Part shown: piece by piece, positions 36,286 through 44,578 of the stretch | How positions within the stretch are numbered: position 1 is the stretch's first letter | Layout: each line of letters begins with the position of its first letter | Assembly (NCBI RefSeq): GCF_040276085.1 | Contig: NZ_JBELOK010000010.1 | Coordinates: 62,001-126,000, forward strand | Direction of reading: 5' to 3' | Origin: Castellaniella sp040276085 | Lineage (GTDB): Bacteria; Pseudomonadota; Gammaproteobacteria; Burkholderiales; Burkholderiaceae_B | DNA: 64,000 nt | Translations under genes and position numbers: made by a program | The notes under the pieces: model-generated | What the model saw: only the letters and a program-made list of their open reading frames with translations | Databases searched by the model: none | What the model was told of the DNA's origin: nothing

Positions 36286-37518
36286 CTAGGCCATGGGGTA
36301 AGCGTTCTCTCCGTGATCGCTTTGATCCATACCGACACTTTCCTGGTCGGCGGATGCCCGCAAACCGATCAGGCCGTTGGCCACAAATACAGCCAGTGCG
36401 GCCACAACGCCAGCCCAAATGATGCTGATAACAACCGCTTCTGTCTGCAGCCATGTCTGCCACAGTATGGACAGGACGCCGGCGGGGCCTGCTCCCCCCA
36501 AACTGCTCGACTGGAATATGCCGGTCAGCAGGGCGCCGACGATGCCGCCCACTGCGTGGATGCCAAAGACATCAAAGGCATCGTCAACGCCCAGGAGGCG
36601 CTTGAGTCCGTTGACGCCATAGAAGGCCGCCCAGGCCGCCAGGGCGCCGATCACCAGGGCACCGCTGGGTGCAACCAGCCCGGCGGCCGGGGTGATGCCG
36701 ACCAGGCCGGCAATCGCACCCGAGACGGCTCCCAGCAAAGATGCCTTGCCTCTTAAGACACGTTCGATCAGTAGCCAGACCAGCACACCGCAGACGGCTG
36801 CCATCATCGTATTGACCACGGCAAGCACGGCTTGCTCGTTGGCAGCAAGTGCCGATCCGCCATTAAAGCCAAACCAGCCGATCCAGAGCAGTGCGGCACC
36901 AGTCAGGTTGAAAGGAAGATTGTGGGGAGGCATCGCCTGGCGGCCATAACCTTGGCGGGGGCCCACCAGATGGGCAGCAACCAGACCTGCGGTGCCTGCG
37001 CTGATGTGCACAACGGTGCCACCTGCGAAGTCGAGTGCGCCACGCAGATGCAACCAGCCATTGGGTGCCCAGACCATGTGGGCAATGGGCAGGTAGGCGA
37101 GTGTGAACCAGATGCCGGTAAACAGCATCATGGCGCCAAAGCGGGTACGCTCGGCGATACTGCCCGTAATCAGTCCGCAGGTGATTGCTGCAAATGCACC
37201 CTGAAACAGTGCAAACAGCAGCTCGGGAATAGTGCCGCTCAGGGGCAGGGTGGTGCTTGCGCCCTGGACATAGAGCCCGGCCAGACCCAGATGTGTCAGA
37301 CCGCCCAGGATGCCCGAGCCCGGTGCAAAGGCCAGTGAGTAGCCGTAAACAAACCAGAGCACCATGGCTAGTGCGCAGGCCCCCAGTGTTTGGCTCATTA
37401 CCGACAGCACATGGCGTCCGCGGGCCAGCCCACCGTAGAACAGCGCCAGGCCGGGGACGCACATCAGCCAGACCAGAAGGGTACTTACCAGTACCCAGAC
37501 AACATCGCTTTTATCCAT
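36286..37518 (-). CDS. amtB: Ammonium transporter AmtB
   Basis: A 410-residue membrane protein with about eleven helices. It has the Amt signature DFAGGTVVHISAG (conserved Asp and first pore His), the second pore His in FGIHAVGGIVGALLTGIF, and GLALFYGGL at the start. It conducts ammonium at low nitrogen and is plugged by GlnK. It follows glnK by 21 bases on the same strand, so both are driven from the glnK promoter. Confidence 0.95.
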   Translation of the reverse strand: MDKSDVVWVLVSTLLVWLMCVPGLALFYGGLARGRHVLSVMSQTLGACALAMVLWFVYGYSLAFAPGSGILGGLTHLGLAGLYVQGASTTLPLSGTIPELLFALFQGAFAAITCGLITGSIAERTRFGAMMLFTGIWFTLAYLPIAHMVWAPNGWLHLRGALDFAGGTVVHISAGTAGLVAAHLVGPRQGYGRQAMPPHNLPFNLTGAALLWIGWFGFNGGSALAANEQAVLAVVNTMMAAVCGVLVWLLIERVLRGKASLLGAVSGAIAGLVGITPAAGLVAPSGALVIGALAAWAAFYGVNGLKRLLGVDDAFDVFGIHAVGGIVGALLTGIFQSSSLGGAGPAGVLSILWQTWLQTEAVVISIIWAGVVAALAVFVANGLIGLRASADQESVGMDQSDHGENAYPMA

Positions 37519-37539
37519 TTTTACAGGTTCCGGTATGGT

Positions 37540-37878
37540 TCAAAGGACAGATTCGCCGGCTTCACCCGTGCGAATCCGTACAGCGTGTTCAAGGGGCGTG
37601 ACAAAAATTTTGCCGTCACCAATCTTGCCGGTGCGTGCTGCCTGGCACACGCATTCAATCGTCAGTTCAAGCTGTTCGTCAGACACAGCGATCTGAATCT
37701 GCAATTTGGGTAAAAAGCTGACCTGATATTCAGCGCCTCTATAGAGCTCTGTGTGACCTTTCTGCCTTCCGAAGCCGCGAGCTTCGGTCACTGTCATGCC
37801 CTGAATCCCGGCTGCTGTCAGGGCGGCGTATACCTCGTCCAGCTTGAAGGGTTTGATGATGGCGGTGATGAGTTTCAT
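37540..37878 (-). CDS. glnK: Nitrogen regulatory protein P-II (GlnK)
   Basis: 112 residues, the P-II standard. Tyr51 in the T loop (HTELYRGAEYQVSF) is the uridylylation site, and the ATP-binding blocks TGKIGDGKIFV and IRTGE are intact. It senses 2-oxoglutarate and ATP/ADP and controls AmtB and NtrB or GlnE. AAGGAAGA precedes the ATG. A sigma-54 promoter and an NtrC palindrome lie upstream. It is called glnK rather than glnB because amtB is linked. Confidence 0.93.
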   Translation of the reverse strand: MKLITAIIKPFKLDEVYAALTAAGIQGMTVTEARGFGRQKGHTELYRGAEYQVSFLPKLQIQIAVSDEQLELTIECVCQAARTGKIGDGKIFVTPLEHAVRIRTGEAGESVL

Positions 37879-37911
37879 GAGTCTTCCTTGTTTATCTGGC
37901 AGTGCCTACAC

Positions 37912-37927
37912 AGCAAAAGGCGTGCCA
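37912..37927 (-). promoter_or_regulatory. Sigma-54 promoter of glnK-amtB
   Basis: Read on the minus strand this is TGGCACG-CCTT-TTGCT, a full match to the RpoN consensus TGGCACGN4TTGCW. It would start transcription about 25 bases before the glnK ATG. Confidence 0.92.
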
Positions 37928-38057
37928 ACACATTGCCGTGTTGGATATGTCGTGAACTTGCGAGTGTTGGGGTAGGGGCACGCGCTCTGGAAAGGTGCAA
38001 TTTGCGCATTTTTGCAAGGCGCAATATGCCTCGCGATGGTGCAGGGAGAAGGGGGTG

Positions 38058-38074
38058 TGCACCCGTTTGGTGCA
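38058..38074. promoter_or_regulatory. NtrC binding site upstream of glnK
   Basis: TGCACC-CGTTT-GGTGCA is a perfect 17-base palindrome matching the NtrC enhancer consensus. It is centred about 165 bases upstream of the predicted glnK start point, a normal enhancer distance. It also lies about 90 bases before divergent comM. Confidence 0.85.
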
Positions 38075-38159
38075 GGACAGAATGAGCCTGTTCCAATGCC
38101 CGGCGGTGGCTGGGGCCCGTATAGTTTGGGGCAATGATAAGGATGGGGAGAGATGAGCA

Positions 38160-39677
38160 ATGTCGCTTGCTGTGCTGGCCGGTCGGGCCATGTTTGGGCT
38201 TCAGGCCAGGCCTGTCCAGGTAGAGGTGCATGTAGGCTGTGGCCTGCCTGCTTTTTCGATTGTGGGTTTGCCTGGCGCCGGCGTTCGAGAAAGCCGGGAC
38301 CGGGTTCGATCTGCCATCCTTAGCTGCGGCTTTGAGTTTCCATCCGGCCGGATTACCGTCAATCTGGCACCGGCAGATTTGCCCAAAGACTCTGGCCGCT
38401 TCGACCTCCCGATTGCAGTGGGGATTCTGTTGGCTTCCGGCCAGATCGACCGGCCACCCTCGGGTACCACAGAGATGTCGCACTATGTCTTGGCGGGTGA
38501 GCTGTCCCTGACCGGCGCGCTGATGGCCGAACGGGCGGCGCTGGCCATTGCCCTGGCGCTTGCGCGCGAAGATCATGAAGCGGTTCTGATCCTTGCTCCG
38601 CCTGCTGCGGGTATTGCAGCTCTGGTACCCGGTCTGTGTGTACTTCAGGCCCAAAGTCTGGAAGAGGTTGTGGCGCATATGGCCGGCCGGCAACCGCTAT
38701 CGGTTGCGCCGCCTGCTGCTTTGCCGCTTGCTTCCGGGCAGTTGGCCTGCATGAGCGAAGTGCGCGGCCAGGCGCTGGCACGCCAGGCCCTGGAAATCGC
38801 CGCCGCTGGCGGCCACAGTGTGCTGTTCTGTGGGCCGCCAGGCGTGGGCAAAAGCATGTTGGCGCAGCGTTTGCCCGGCTTGCTGCCGCCGCTTACCCAA
38901 ACGCAGGCACTGGAGGTCGCGGCGGTTCAGGGGCTGGTATCCATACAGCAAGGCCTGAGCGCCGCGCCCCCCTTCAGGGCCCCACATCATGGGGCGTCCA
39001 CAGCTGCGTTGGTGGGAGGTGGTGCACATCCCCGCCCGGGAGAAATCAGTCTGGCACATCATGGTGTGCTGTTTTTGGATGAGCTTCCCGAGTTTGATCG
39101 CCGGGCACTGGAAGCCTTGCGCGAACCCCTGGAAACAGGCTCGGTAACAGTGGCGCGGGCTGCAGGCAGTTACCGCTTTCCAGCTCGATTTCAGCTTCTG
39201 GCTGCCATGAATCCGTGTCCGTGTGGTTGGTACGGTCATCCTCGGCGTGTGTGCCGCTGTCCTCAGGAGCGCATCCTGAAGTATCGTGCTCAGGTGTCGG
39301 GCCCCTTGCTCGACCGGATCGATTTGCATGTGACGCTGGCCGCCGAGAAAGCCTGGCACGAGCTACCGGCTGGAGAGTCTTCGGAAGCAGTTCGGGTACG
39401 TGTATTGGCGGCCCGCCGGCGGCAGTTGCAACGTCAGGATTGCCTTAATGCCCAGCTTGGGGCAACTGGCCTGCTGGCCAATGTTCAACTGGATGACGCG
39501 GCCCGCGCATTGCTGGCAGAGGCTATCCATCGTCTGGGCTGGTCTGCGCGGGCGAGTCAGCGGGCTTTGCGAGTGGCCCGTACCCTGGCCGACCTGGATG
39601 GGCTTGAGCAACCTCGATTGGAGCACGTGGCACAGGCGGTGCAATTTCGCCCCTCATCAGATGATGTCGGTGCGTAA
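38160..39677 (+). CDS. comM: YifB/ComM family Mg-chelatase-like AAA+ ATPase
   Basis: At 505 residues this has the standard length. The N-terminal Lon-like ChlI domain (GLPAFSIVGLPGAGVRESRDR, SGRITVNLAPADLPK, RFDLPIAVGIL) is followed by the AAA+ core with Walker A GPPGVGKSM, Walker B LFLDELPEF and the cysteine cluster MNPCPCGWYG...RCP. ComM is a helicase that extends branch migration of incoming DNA during transformation; YifB-named members are often annotated only as chelatase-like. It is divergent from glnK. Confidence 0.92.
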   Translation: MSLAVLAGRAMFGLQARPVQVEVHVGCGLPAFSIVGLPGAGVRESRDRVRSAILSCGFEFPSGRITVNLAPADLPKDSGRFDLPIAVGILLASGQIDRPPSGTTEMSHYVLAGELSLTGALMAERAALAIALALAREDHEAVLILAPPAAGIAALVPGLCVLQAQSLEEVVAHMAGRQPLSVAPPAALPLASGQLACMSEVRGQALARQALEIAAAGGHSVLFCGPPGVGKSMLAQRLPGLLPPLTQTQALEVAAVQGLVSIQQGLSAAPPFRAPHHGASTAALVGGGAHPRPGEISLAHHGVLFLDELPEFDRRALEALREPLETGSVTVARAAGSYRFPARFQLLAAMNPCPCGWYGHPRRVCRCPQERILKYRAQVSGPLLDRIDLHVTLAAEKAWHELPAGESSEAVRVRVLAARRRQLQRQDCLNAQLGATGLLANVQLDDAARALLAEAIHRLGWSARASQRALRVARTLADLDGLEQPRLEHVAQAVQFRPSSDDVGA

Positions 39678-39715
39678 GCCGTTAAAATAAACGTTTTACC
39701 TGCAGGAGGACCCTC

Positions 39716-39979
39716 ATGATCGCTCCCAATCAATGGCTGGACGACTTTCAAAAAAATGTGTCCGACATGCTGGCCAAGACACCGGCGGCCGACATCGAGC
39801 GCAACATGAAAGCGCTGATGGCACAAACCTTTACACGTATGGATCTCATCACGCGCGAAGAATTCGACGTGCAAACGGATCTCCTTGCGCGTGCCCTTGA
39901 TCGCGTGCAAGCACTCGAGTCCCGTGTGCAGGCACTTGAACAAGCGCAGACAGGCGCCGGGTTAGACAAAACTCAGTAA
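39716..39979 (+). CDS. ubiK: Ubiquinone biosynthesis accessory factor UbiK (YqiC family)
   Basis: An 87-residue protein with the two-part layout of the BMFP/UbiK family: an amphipathic N-terminal half (DDFQKNVSDMLAKTP) and a C-terminal coiled coil (RVQALESRVQALE). UbiK helps UbiJ-bound ubiquinone synthesis in aerobic cells and can bind membranes. A strong AGGAGGA precedes the ATG. It follows comM after 38 bases. Its end overlaps the predicted rpmI promoter. Confidence 0.88.
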   Translation: MIAPNQWLDDFQKNVSDMLAKTPAADIERNMKALMAQTFTRMDLITREEFDVQTDLLARALDRVQALESRVQALEQAQTGAGLDKTQ

Positions 39980-39992
39980 ATCATTCTATAAT
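39963..39992 (+). promoter_or_regulatory. Promoter of the rpmI-rplT-pheST-ihfA run
   Basis: TAGACA (39963-39968), an 18-base spacer and a perfect TATAAT (39987-39992) begin inside the end of ubiK and stand 151 bases before rpmI. This would give the ribosomal genes their own transcript now that infC is far away. Confidence 0.7.
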
Positions 39993-39999
39993 CAACAGC

Positions 40000-40060
40000 T
40001 TTTCCATGTTTCAGTTATGGAAAACAAGCCCGTTCGTGCACGTTGCGCATGGCGGGTTTT
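40000..40060 (+). promoter_or_regulatory. Two hairpins in the rpmI leader
   Basis: The first is TTTTCCAT / ATGGAAAA (40000-40007 with 40017-40024). The second is AAGCCCG / CGGGTTT (40026-40032 with 40053-40059, one G-U) and ends in TTTTC. The second resembles an attenuator. A role as an L20 binding site is possible but unproven. Confidence 0.45.
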
Positions 40061-40142
40061 CAGCAGATTGCGGATACCGGGTTGGACAAGTGCCTCGATG
40101 TGTCGGGCCACCTGAATTCGCAAAGTCAACAGAGTAATCGTC

Positions 40143-40340
40143 ATGCCCAAAATGAAGAGCAAAAAAGGCGCGTCCAAGCGCTTTAAGGTGCGCGGCAGTG
40201 GTTCCATCAAGCGCGGCCAAGCTTTCAAACGTCATATCCTGACAAAGAAAACCACGAAAAATAAGCGTCAGCTGCGTGGTTCGGCTGCTGTCCATGAAAC
40301 AAATATCGCCTCCGTAAAGGCGATGTTGCCTTTCGCCTGA
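40143..40340 (+). CDS. rpmI: 50S ribosomal protein bL35
   Basis: A 65-residue basic protein with the L35 pattern MPKMKSKKGASKRFKV, GSIKRGQAFKRHILTKK and a KNKRQLRG end. It is a structural protein of the large subunit. The gap to rplT is 13 bases. Only a weak ribosome site (AGAG) precedes the ATG, in keeping with translational control. Usually infC is directly upstream; here ubiK is. Confidence 0.97.
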   Translation: MPKMKSKKGASKRFKVRGSGSIKRGQAFKRHILTKKTTKNKRQLRGSAAVHETNIASVKAMLPFA

Positions 40341-40353
40341 TCGGAGATACCTA

Positions 40354-40713
40354 ATGCCTCGCGTCAAACGCGGCGTCACAGCTCGTGCACGCCATAAAAA
40401 AGTTCTTAAAGCCGCCAAAGGCTACCGCGGTCGCCGCGGTAATGTATTCCGGGTCGCCAAGCAGGCAGTCATGCGTGCAGGCCAATATGCCTACCGCGAT
40501 CGCCGCAACAAAAAGCGCACGTTCCGTGCATTGTGGATTGCCCGTATCAATGCAGGTTGCCGAGAGCTCGGCGTTACCTACAGCGTGTTCATTGCCGGCC
40601 TGAAAAAAGCCTCCATCGAACTCGACCGCAAGGTGCTGGCCGATATGGCTGTCAACGACAAAGCTGGTTTTGCTGCCGTCGTGGCTCAGGCGAAATCCGC
40701 ACTGGCCGCCTGA
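40354..40713 (+). CDS. rplT: 50S ribosomal protein bL20
   Basis: A 119-residue protein with the L20 start PRVKRGVTARARHKKVLK and the conserved GYRGRRGNVFRVAKQAVM and RDRRNKKRTFRALWI. It is an early 23S rRNA-binding assembly protein and the known autoregulator of its own operon in other bacteria. CGGAGA precedes the ATG. Confidence 0.97.
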   Translation: MPRVKRGVTARARHKKVLKAAKGYRGRRGNVFRVAKQAVMRAGQYAYRDRRNKKRTFRALWIARINAGCRELGVTYSVFIAGLKKASIELDRKVLADMAVNDKAGFAAVVAQAKSALAA

Positions 40714-40747
40714 TTAAAACAGTTTCGTTATCGATTCTGTCTCATCG

Positions 40748-40780
40748 CAAACGGAGCTCATTTGGGCTCCGTTTGTGTTT
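40748..40780 (+). promoter_or_regulatory. Terminator-like hairpin between rplT and pheS
   Basis: CAAACGGAGC / GCTCCGTTTG is a perfect 10-base stem with an 8-base loop followed by TGTTTTGG, ending 12 bases before the pheS ATG. It fits partial termination or attenuation. No Phe-rich leader peptide with a normal start is visible in the 78-base gap. Confidence 0.65.
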
Positions 40781-40791
40781 TGGAAGAAGCT

Positions 40792-41814
40792 ATGGACACG
40801 ACGCTCGACGAGTTGATTTCGCACGCGAGGGCGCGCTTTGCGCAAGCTGCAGACGCTGCGACACTCGAAAATGAAAAAGCTGCCTTTTTGGGCAAGCAAG
40901 GCTCTTTAACCGCATTGCTCAAGGGCCTTGCGGGTCTTCAGGGCGACGAAAAACGCAGTCGCGGCGCCGAGATCAATCAAGCCAAGCAGCAGGTAGAACA
41001 GCTGCTCAATGCGCGCCGGGCCGAGATCGCCCAGGCAGCGCTCAACCAGCGCCTGACGGCCGAAACCATCGATGTCACATTGCCTGGCAGAGGGCGCGGC
41101 ACCGGGGGCATTCATCCGGTCATTCGTACCTGGCAGCGGGTCGAGCAGATTTTCCGTTCGATTGGTTTCGATGTGGCTGACGGCCCCGAAATCGAAAACG
41201 ACTGGACCAATTTCACCTCGCTCAACAATCCTGAAAACCACCCTGCACGTTCGATGCAGGATACGTTTTACGTGGATATGCAAGACAATACGGGCTTGCC
41301 ACTGGTGCTGCGTACGCACACCAGCCCGATGCAGGTACGCTACGCGCGGATGAACAAGCCGCCCATCAAGGTCATCGCACCGGGCCGCACCTATCGGGTT
41401 GACAACGATGCCACGCACTCGCCGATGTTTCATCAGGTTGAAGGTCTGTGGATCGCAGAGGACATTTCCTTTGCCGACCTCAAAGGCGTGTACACCAATT
41501 TTCTGCGTGCTTTCTTTGAAACCGACGACCTCACACTACGGTTTCGACCCTCATTTTTCCCGTTCACCGAGCCATCCGCCGAGATCGACATGATGTTTAC
41601 CTCAGGCCCCAATCAAGGCCGGTGGCTTGAAATCTCCGGTTCCGGGCAGGTGCACCCACAAGTCGTGCGCAATTTCGGGCTGGATCCCGAACGCTATATC
41701 GGCTTCGCCTTTGGCTCCGGGCTCGAGCGCCTCACGATGCTGCGCTATGGCGTCAATGATCTTCGCCAGTTCTTCGAGGGCGATCTGCGCTTCCTGCGTC
41801 AATTCAATCTCTGA
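40792..41814 (+). CDS. pheS: Phenylalanyl-tRNA synthetase alpha subunit
   Basis: 340 residues from the ATG at 40792, with GGAAGAAG just before it. The N-terminal coiled coil is followed by the class II core: HPVIRTWQRVEQIF, TSLNNPENHPARSMQDTFY, LRTHTSPMQ, motif 2 THSPMFHQVEGLWI, FRPSFFPFTEPSAEID and motif 3 FGSGLERLTMLRYG. With PheT it forms the (alpha-beta)2 enzyme that charges tRNA-Phe. The gap to pheT is 38 bases. Confidence 0.97.
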   Translation: MDTTLDELISHARARFAQAADAATLENEKAAFLGKQGSLTALLKGLAGLQGDEKRSRGAEINQAKQQVEQLLNARRAEIAQAALNQRLTAETIDVTLPGRGRGTGGIHPVIRTWQRVEQIFRSIGFDVADGPEIENDWTNFTSLNNPENHPARSMQDTFYVDMQDNTGLPLVLRTHTSPMQVRYARMNKPPIKVIAPGRTYRVDNDATHSPMFHQVEGLWIAEDISFADLKGVYTNFLRAFFETDDLTLRFRPSFFPFTEPSAEIDMMFTSGPNQGRWLEISGSGQVHPQVVRNFGLDPERYIGFAFGSGLERLTMLRYGVNDLRQFFEGDLRFLRQFNL

Positions 41815-41852
41815 TATCCCAGTCTCTGCACTGAGCGAAACGGAACCGAATC

Positions 41853-44258
41853 ATGCAATTTCCAGAATCATGGCTGCGTAGCTGGGCCAATCCCGATATT
41901 GACAGCCAGACCTTGTCTCATCGCCTCACTATGGCAGGCCTTGAGGTAGAAGACGCTGAGCCTTATGCACCGGCATTTTCCGGTGTGGTAGTGGCAAAAA
42001 TCGAATCCATCGAGCCGCACCCCAATGCCGACAAGCTGCGGGTTTGCCAGGTCAACGACGGTTCGGGCACCTTGCTGCAGATTGTTTGCGGGGCGCCCAA
42101 TGCTGCAGCGGGTCTTACCGTGCCTTTGGCACAGGTAGGGGCGTGCTTGCCAGGGGGCATGACGATAGGCCCGGTCAAAATGCGCGGGCTCGAGTCGCAC
42201 GGGATGCTGTGCTCGGCACGCGAGCTTGGCCTGTCGCAAGATCACGCGGGCTTGCTCGAGCTCTCAGACCAACTGAAAGCCGGTACTGATCTGCGCACGG
42301 CACTGGATCTCGACGATACGATCTTCACGATCAAACTGACACCCAACCGGGCCGATTGCCTGTCCATACAGGGCGTCGCACGCGAGGTTGCCGCGCTGAC
42401 GGGGTGTGCGCTGCATCAGCCCGAGGTGCCTGTTGTGCCAGTAATGCTGCAAGACCGTCTTGCAGTAACCGTGCAAGCCCCTGATCTTTGCGGCCGTTTT
42501 GCGGGCCGTATCGTGCGCGGCGTTAATGCCCGGGCCGCTACTCCCGAGTGGATGAAGACCCGCCTTGAGCGTGCCGGCCAGCGCTCGGTGTCGGCGCTGG
42601 TGGACATCTCCAACTACGTGATGCTGGAGCTTGGACGGCCCACGCACGTGTTCGATCTGAGTGGCATCCAGGATGGGCTGACCGTGCGCTGGGCGCACGA
42701 GGGCGAGTCGCTGGAGCTCCTTAACGGCCAGACAGTTGCCTTGTCGCCGGATGTCGGTGTCATTGATGCAGGCCATGGCCCCGAAAGCCTGGCAGGCATT
42801 ATGGGTGGGCAAGCCTCTGCCGTCACCTTGGACACCACAGATGTGTTCCTCGAGGGTGCCTTTTGGTGGCCCAAGGCCATCATGGGGCTTCCGCGTCGCT
42901 TCAAGCTTAGCTCTGAAGCAGCCCACCGCTTCGAGCGCGGGGTGGATTTTTCCACGATTCCTGCGCATCTGGACATCATGACACAGCTGATTCTGGATAT
43001 CTGCGGGGGCCAGGCTGGACCGCTCGACGACCAGATCATCCAATTACCCAAGCGTGAGCCTGTTTCGCTCCGGCTGTCCCGGTGTGTCCGGGTATTGGGT
43101 GTGGCACTCGACAGCCGGCAAGTGGCCGATGTGTTTACCCGGCTGGGCTTTGAATTCACGCATACTGACGATGTCTTTCTGGTGACGCCACCTGCCGCAC
43201 GCTTCGATCTGGAGATTGAAGAAGATCTGATCGAAGAAGTGGCACGCATTTACGGCTTCGACCGGATTCCCGATTTGCCACCTGTTGCCCCGGCCCGCAT
43301 GCGGGTGGTGCCGGAAACCCTTTATGGCCCGCATGCCATGCGTGCGGCCATGGCAGGGCTGGATTTCCAGGAAGTGATCAACTTTTCTTTTGTGGAAGAA
43401 GCCTGGGAGCAAAACTATTGCGGCAATGGTCAACCCATTCGCCTGCTGAACCCCATCGCCAGCCAGTTGGCCGTGATGCGCTCCAGTTTGATCGGTGGTT
43501 TGTTGGCCAATATCGCGCACAACGCCAAGCATAAACAGAACCGTGTACGGGTGTTCGAGCTTGGCCGTGTGTTTGCGCGCGATGGCTCCGTGGCTGATGG
43601 CGATCTCGCGGTGGCTGGTGTATCCCAGCCCACCCGGCTGGCTGCTGCTGCGTGGGGGCCTGCCGTGCCCGAACAATGGGGCGTCCCAGATCGCGCGGTC
43701 GACTTTTTCGACCTCAAGCGCGATCTCGAATCCTTGCTGGGTGCCCGTGCAGGCAGTTTGCGCTGCGTGGCCGCCAGCCATCCTGCCCTGCACCCAGGCC
43801 GTAGCGCACAACTGCTGCTGGATGGGCAGGCCCTGGGCTGGCTGGGTGAGGTGCATCCGCGCTGGGCCCAGGCACTGGATCTGCCTCTTGCTCCGGTGGT
43901 GTTCGAGATTGACGCCGGCATCATTGCGCAGCGCGTGTTTCCCGCCCCTCAAAACCTGTCACGACAGCCTGTGGTGGTGCGCGATTTGGCTATCTGGGTA
44001 GAGGCTGATCAACCCTGGCAGTCTTTGCTTGATACACTTGAGCACCAGATTGCGTCGGATGCTGCCCTGTCGGTGGTTAAAGACATTAAACTGTTTGACA
44101 TCTGGCGCGACACCTCTTCGGGCAAGCAGCGCAGCTTGGCCTTGCGTTTCTGGTTTCAAGGCCAGGATGCCACCCTCGAAGAAGCCCAGATCGAACATTG
44201 CATGCATAGCCTCACAGAGGCTCTGTCCCGCCAGCACGGGGCCCGTTTGCGTACATAG
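41853..44258 (+). CDS. pheT: Phenylalanyl-tRNA synthetase beta subunit
   Basis: At 801 residues it is full length. In order: a tRNA-binding OB domain (VVVAKIESIEPHPNADKL), the B3/B4 editing region, B5 (about 400-480), the catalytic-like core with EEDLIEEVARIYGFD, and a C-terminal ferredoxin-like anticodon domain (SLALRFWFQGQDATLEEAQIE). It binds tRNA-Phe and removes mischarged Tyr. Its stop lies inside the ihfA ribosome site. Confidence 0.97.
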   Translation: MQFPESWLRSWANPDIDSQTLSHRLTMAGLEVEDAEPYAPAFSGVVVAKIESIEPHPNADKLRVCQVNDGSGTLLQIVCGAPNAAAGLTVPLAQVGACLPGGMTIGPVKMRGLESHGMLCSARELGLSQDHAGLLELSDQLKAGTDLRTALDLDDTIFTIKLTPNRADCLSIQGVAREVAALTGCALHQPEVPVVPVMLQDRLAVTVQAPDLCGRFAGRIVRGVNARAATPEWMKTRLERAGQRSVSALVDISNYVMLELGRPTHVFDLSGIQDGLTVRWAHEGESLELLNGQTVALSPDVGVIDAGHGPESLAGIMGGQASAVTLDTTDVFLEGAFWWPKAIMGLPRRFKLSSEAAHRFERGVDFSTIPAHLDIMTQLILDICGGQAGPLDDQIIQLPKREPVSLRLSRCVRVLGVALDSRQVADVFTRLGFEFTHTDDVFLVTPPAARFDLEIEEDLIEEVARIYGFDRIPDLPPVAPARMRVVPETLYGPHAMRAAMAGLDFQEVINFSFVEEAWEQNYCGNGQPIRLLNPIASQLAVMRSSLIGGLLANIAHNAKHKQNRVRVFELGRVFARDGSVADGDLAVAGVSQPTRLAAAAWGPAVPEQWGVPDRAVDFFDLKRDLESLLGARAGSLRCVAASHPALHPGRSAQLLLDGQALGWLGEVHPRWAQALDLPLAPVVFEIDAGIIAQRVFPAPQNLSRQPVVVRDLAIWVEADQPWQSLLDTLEHQIASDAALSVVKDIKLFDIWRDTSSGKQRSLALRFWFQGQDATLEEAQIEHCMHSLTEALSRQHGARLRT

Positions 44259-44269
44259 GAGACTTGTCG

Positions 44270-44578
44270 GTGAATACAGATCGGACACTCACAAAGGCCC
44301 ATCTGGCCGAACTTCTGTTCGAGAAGGTTGGCTTGAACAAGCGTGAAGCCAAAGACGTTGTGGATACTTTCTTTGCCGAGATACGCGACGCTTTGGTTGA
44401 TGGCGTTGAAGTCAAACTGTCCGGGTTTGGCAGCTTCCAGGTGCGCAATAAACCGCCGCGCCCGGGGCGTAATCCTAAAACAGGCGAAGTCATCCCGATT
44501 TCTGCCCGGCGTGTGGTTACTTTTCACGCCAGTCAGAAACTCAAAGACTGTGTTGAGTGTGCCGGAGAAGCCGCATGA
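44270..44578 (+). CDS. ihfA: Integration host factor alpha subunit
   Basis: 102 residues from a GTG at 44270, which has TAGGAGA 8 bases before it; a TTG at 44264 is too close to that site. The DNABII fold shows LTKAHLAELLFEKVGLNKREAK, VKLSGFGSFQVR and the intercalating beta arm NKPPRPGRNPKTGE with its proline. IHF bends DNA and helps sigma-54 promoters such as the one found here. Its place after pheT is conserved in proteobacteria. The stop overlaps merR by 4 bases. Confidence 0.95.
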   Translation: MNTDRTLTKAHLAELLFEKVGLNKREAKDVVDTFFAEIRDALVDGVEVKLSGFGSFQVRNKPPRPGRNPKTGEVIPISARRVVTFHASQKLKDCVECAGEAA

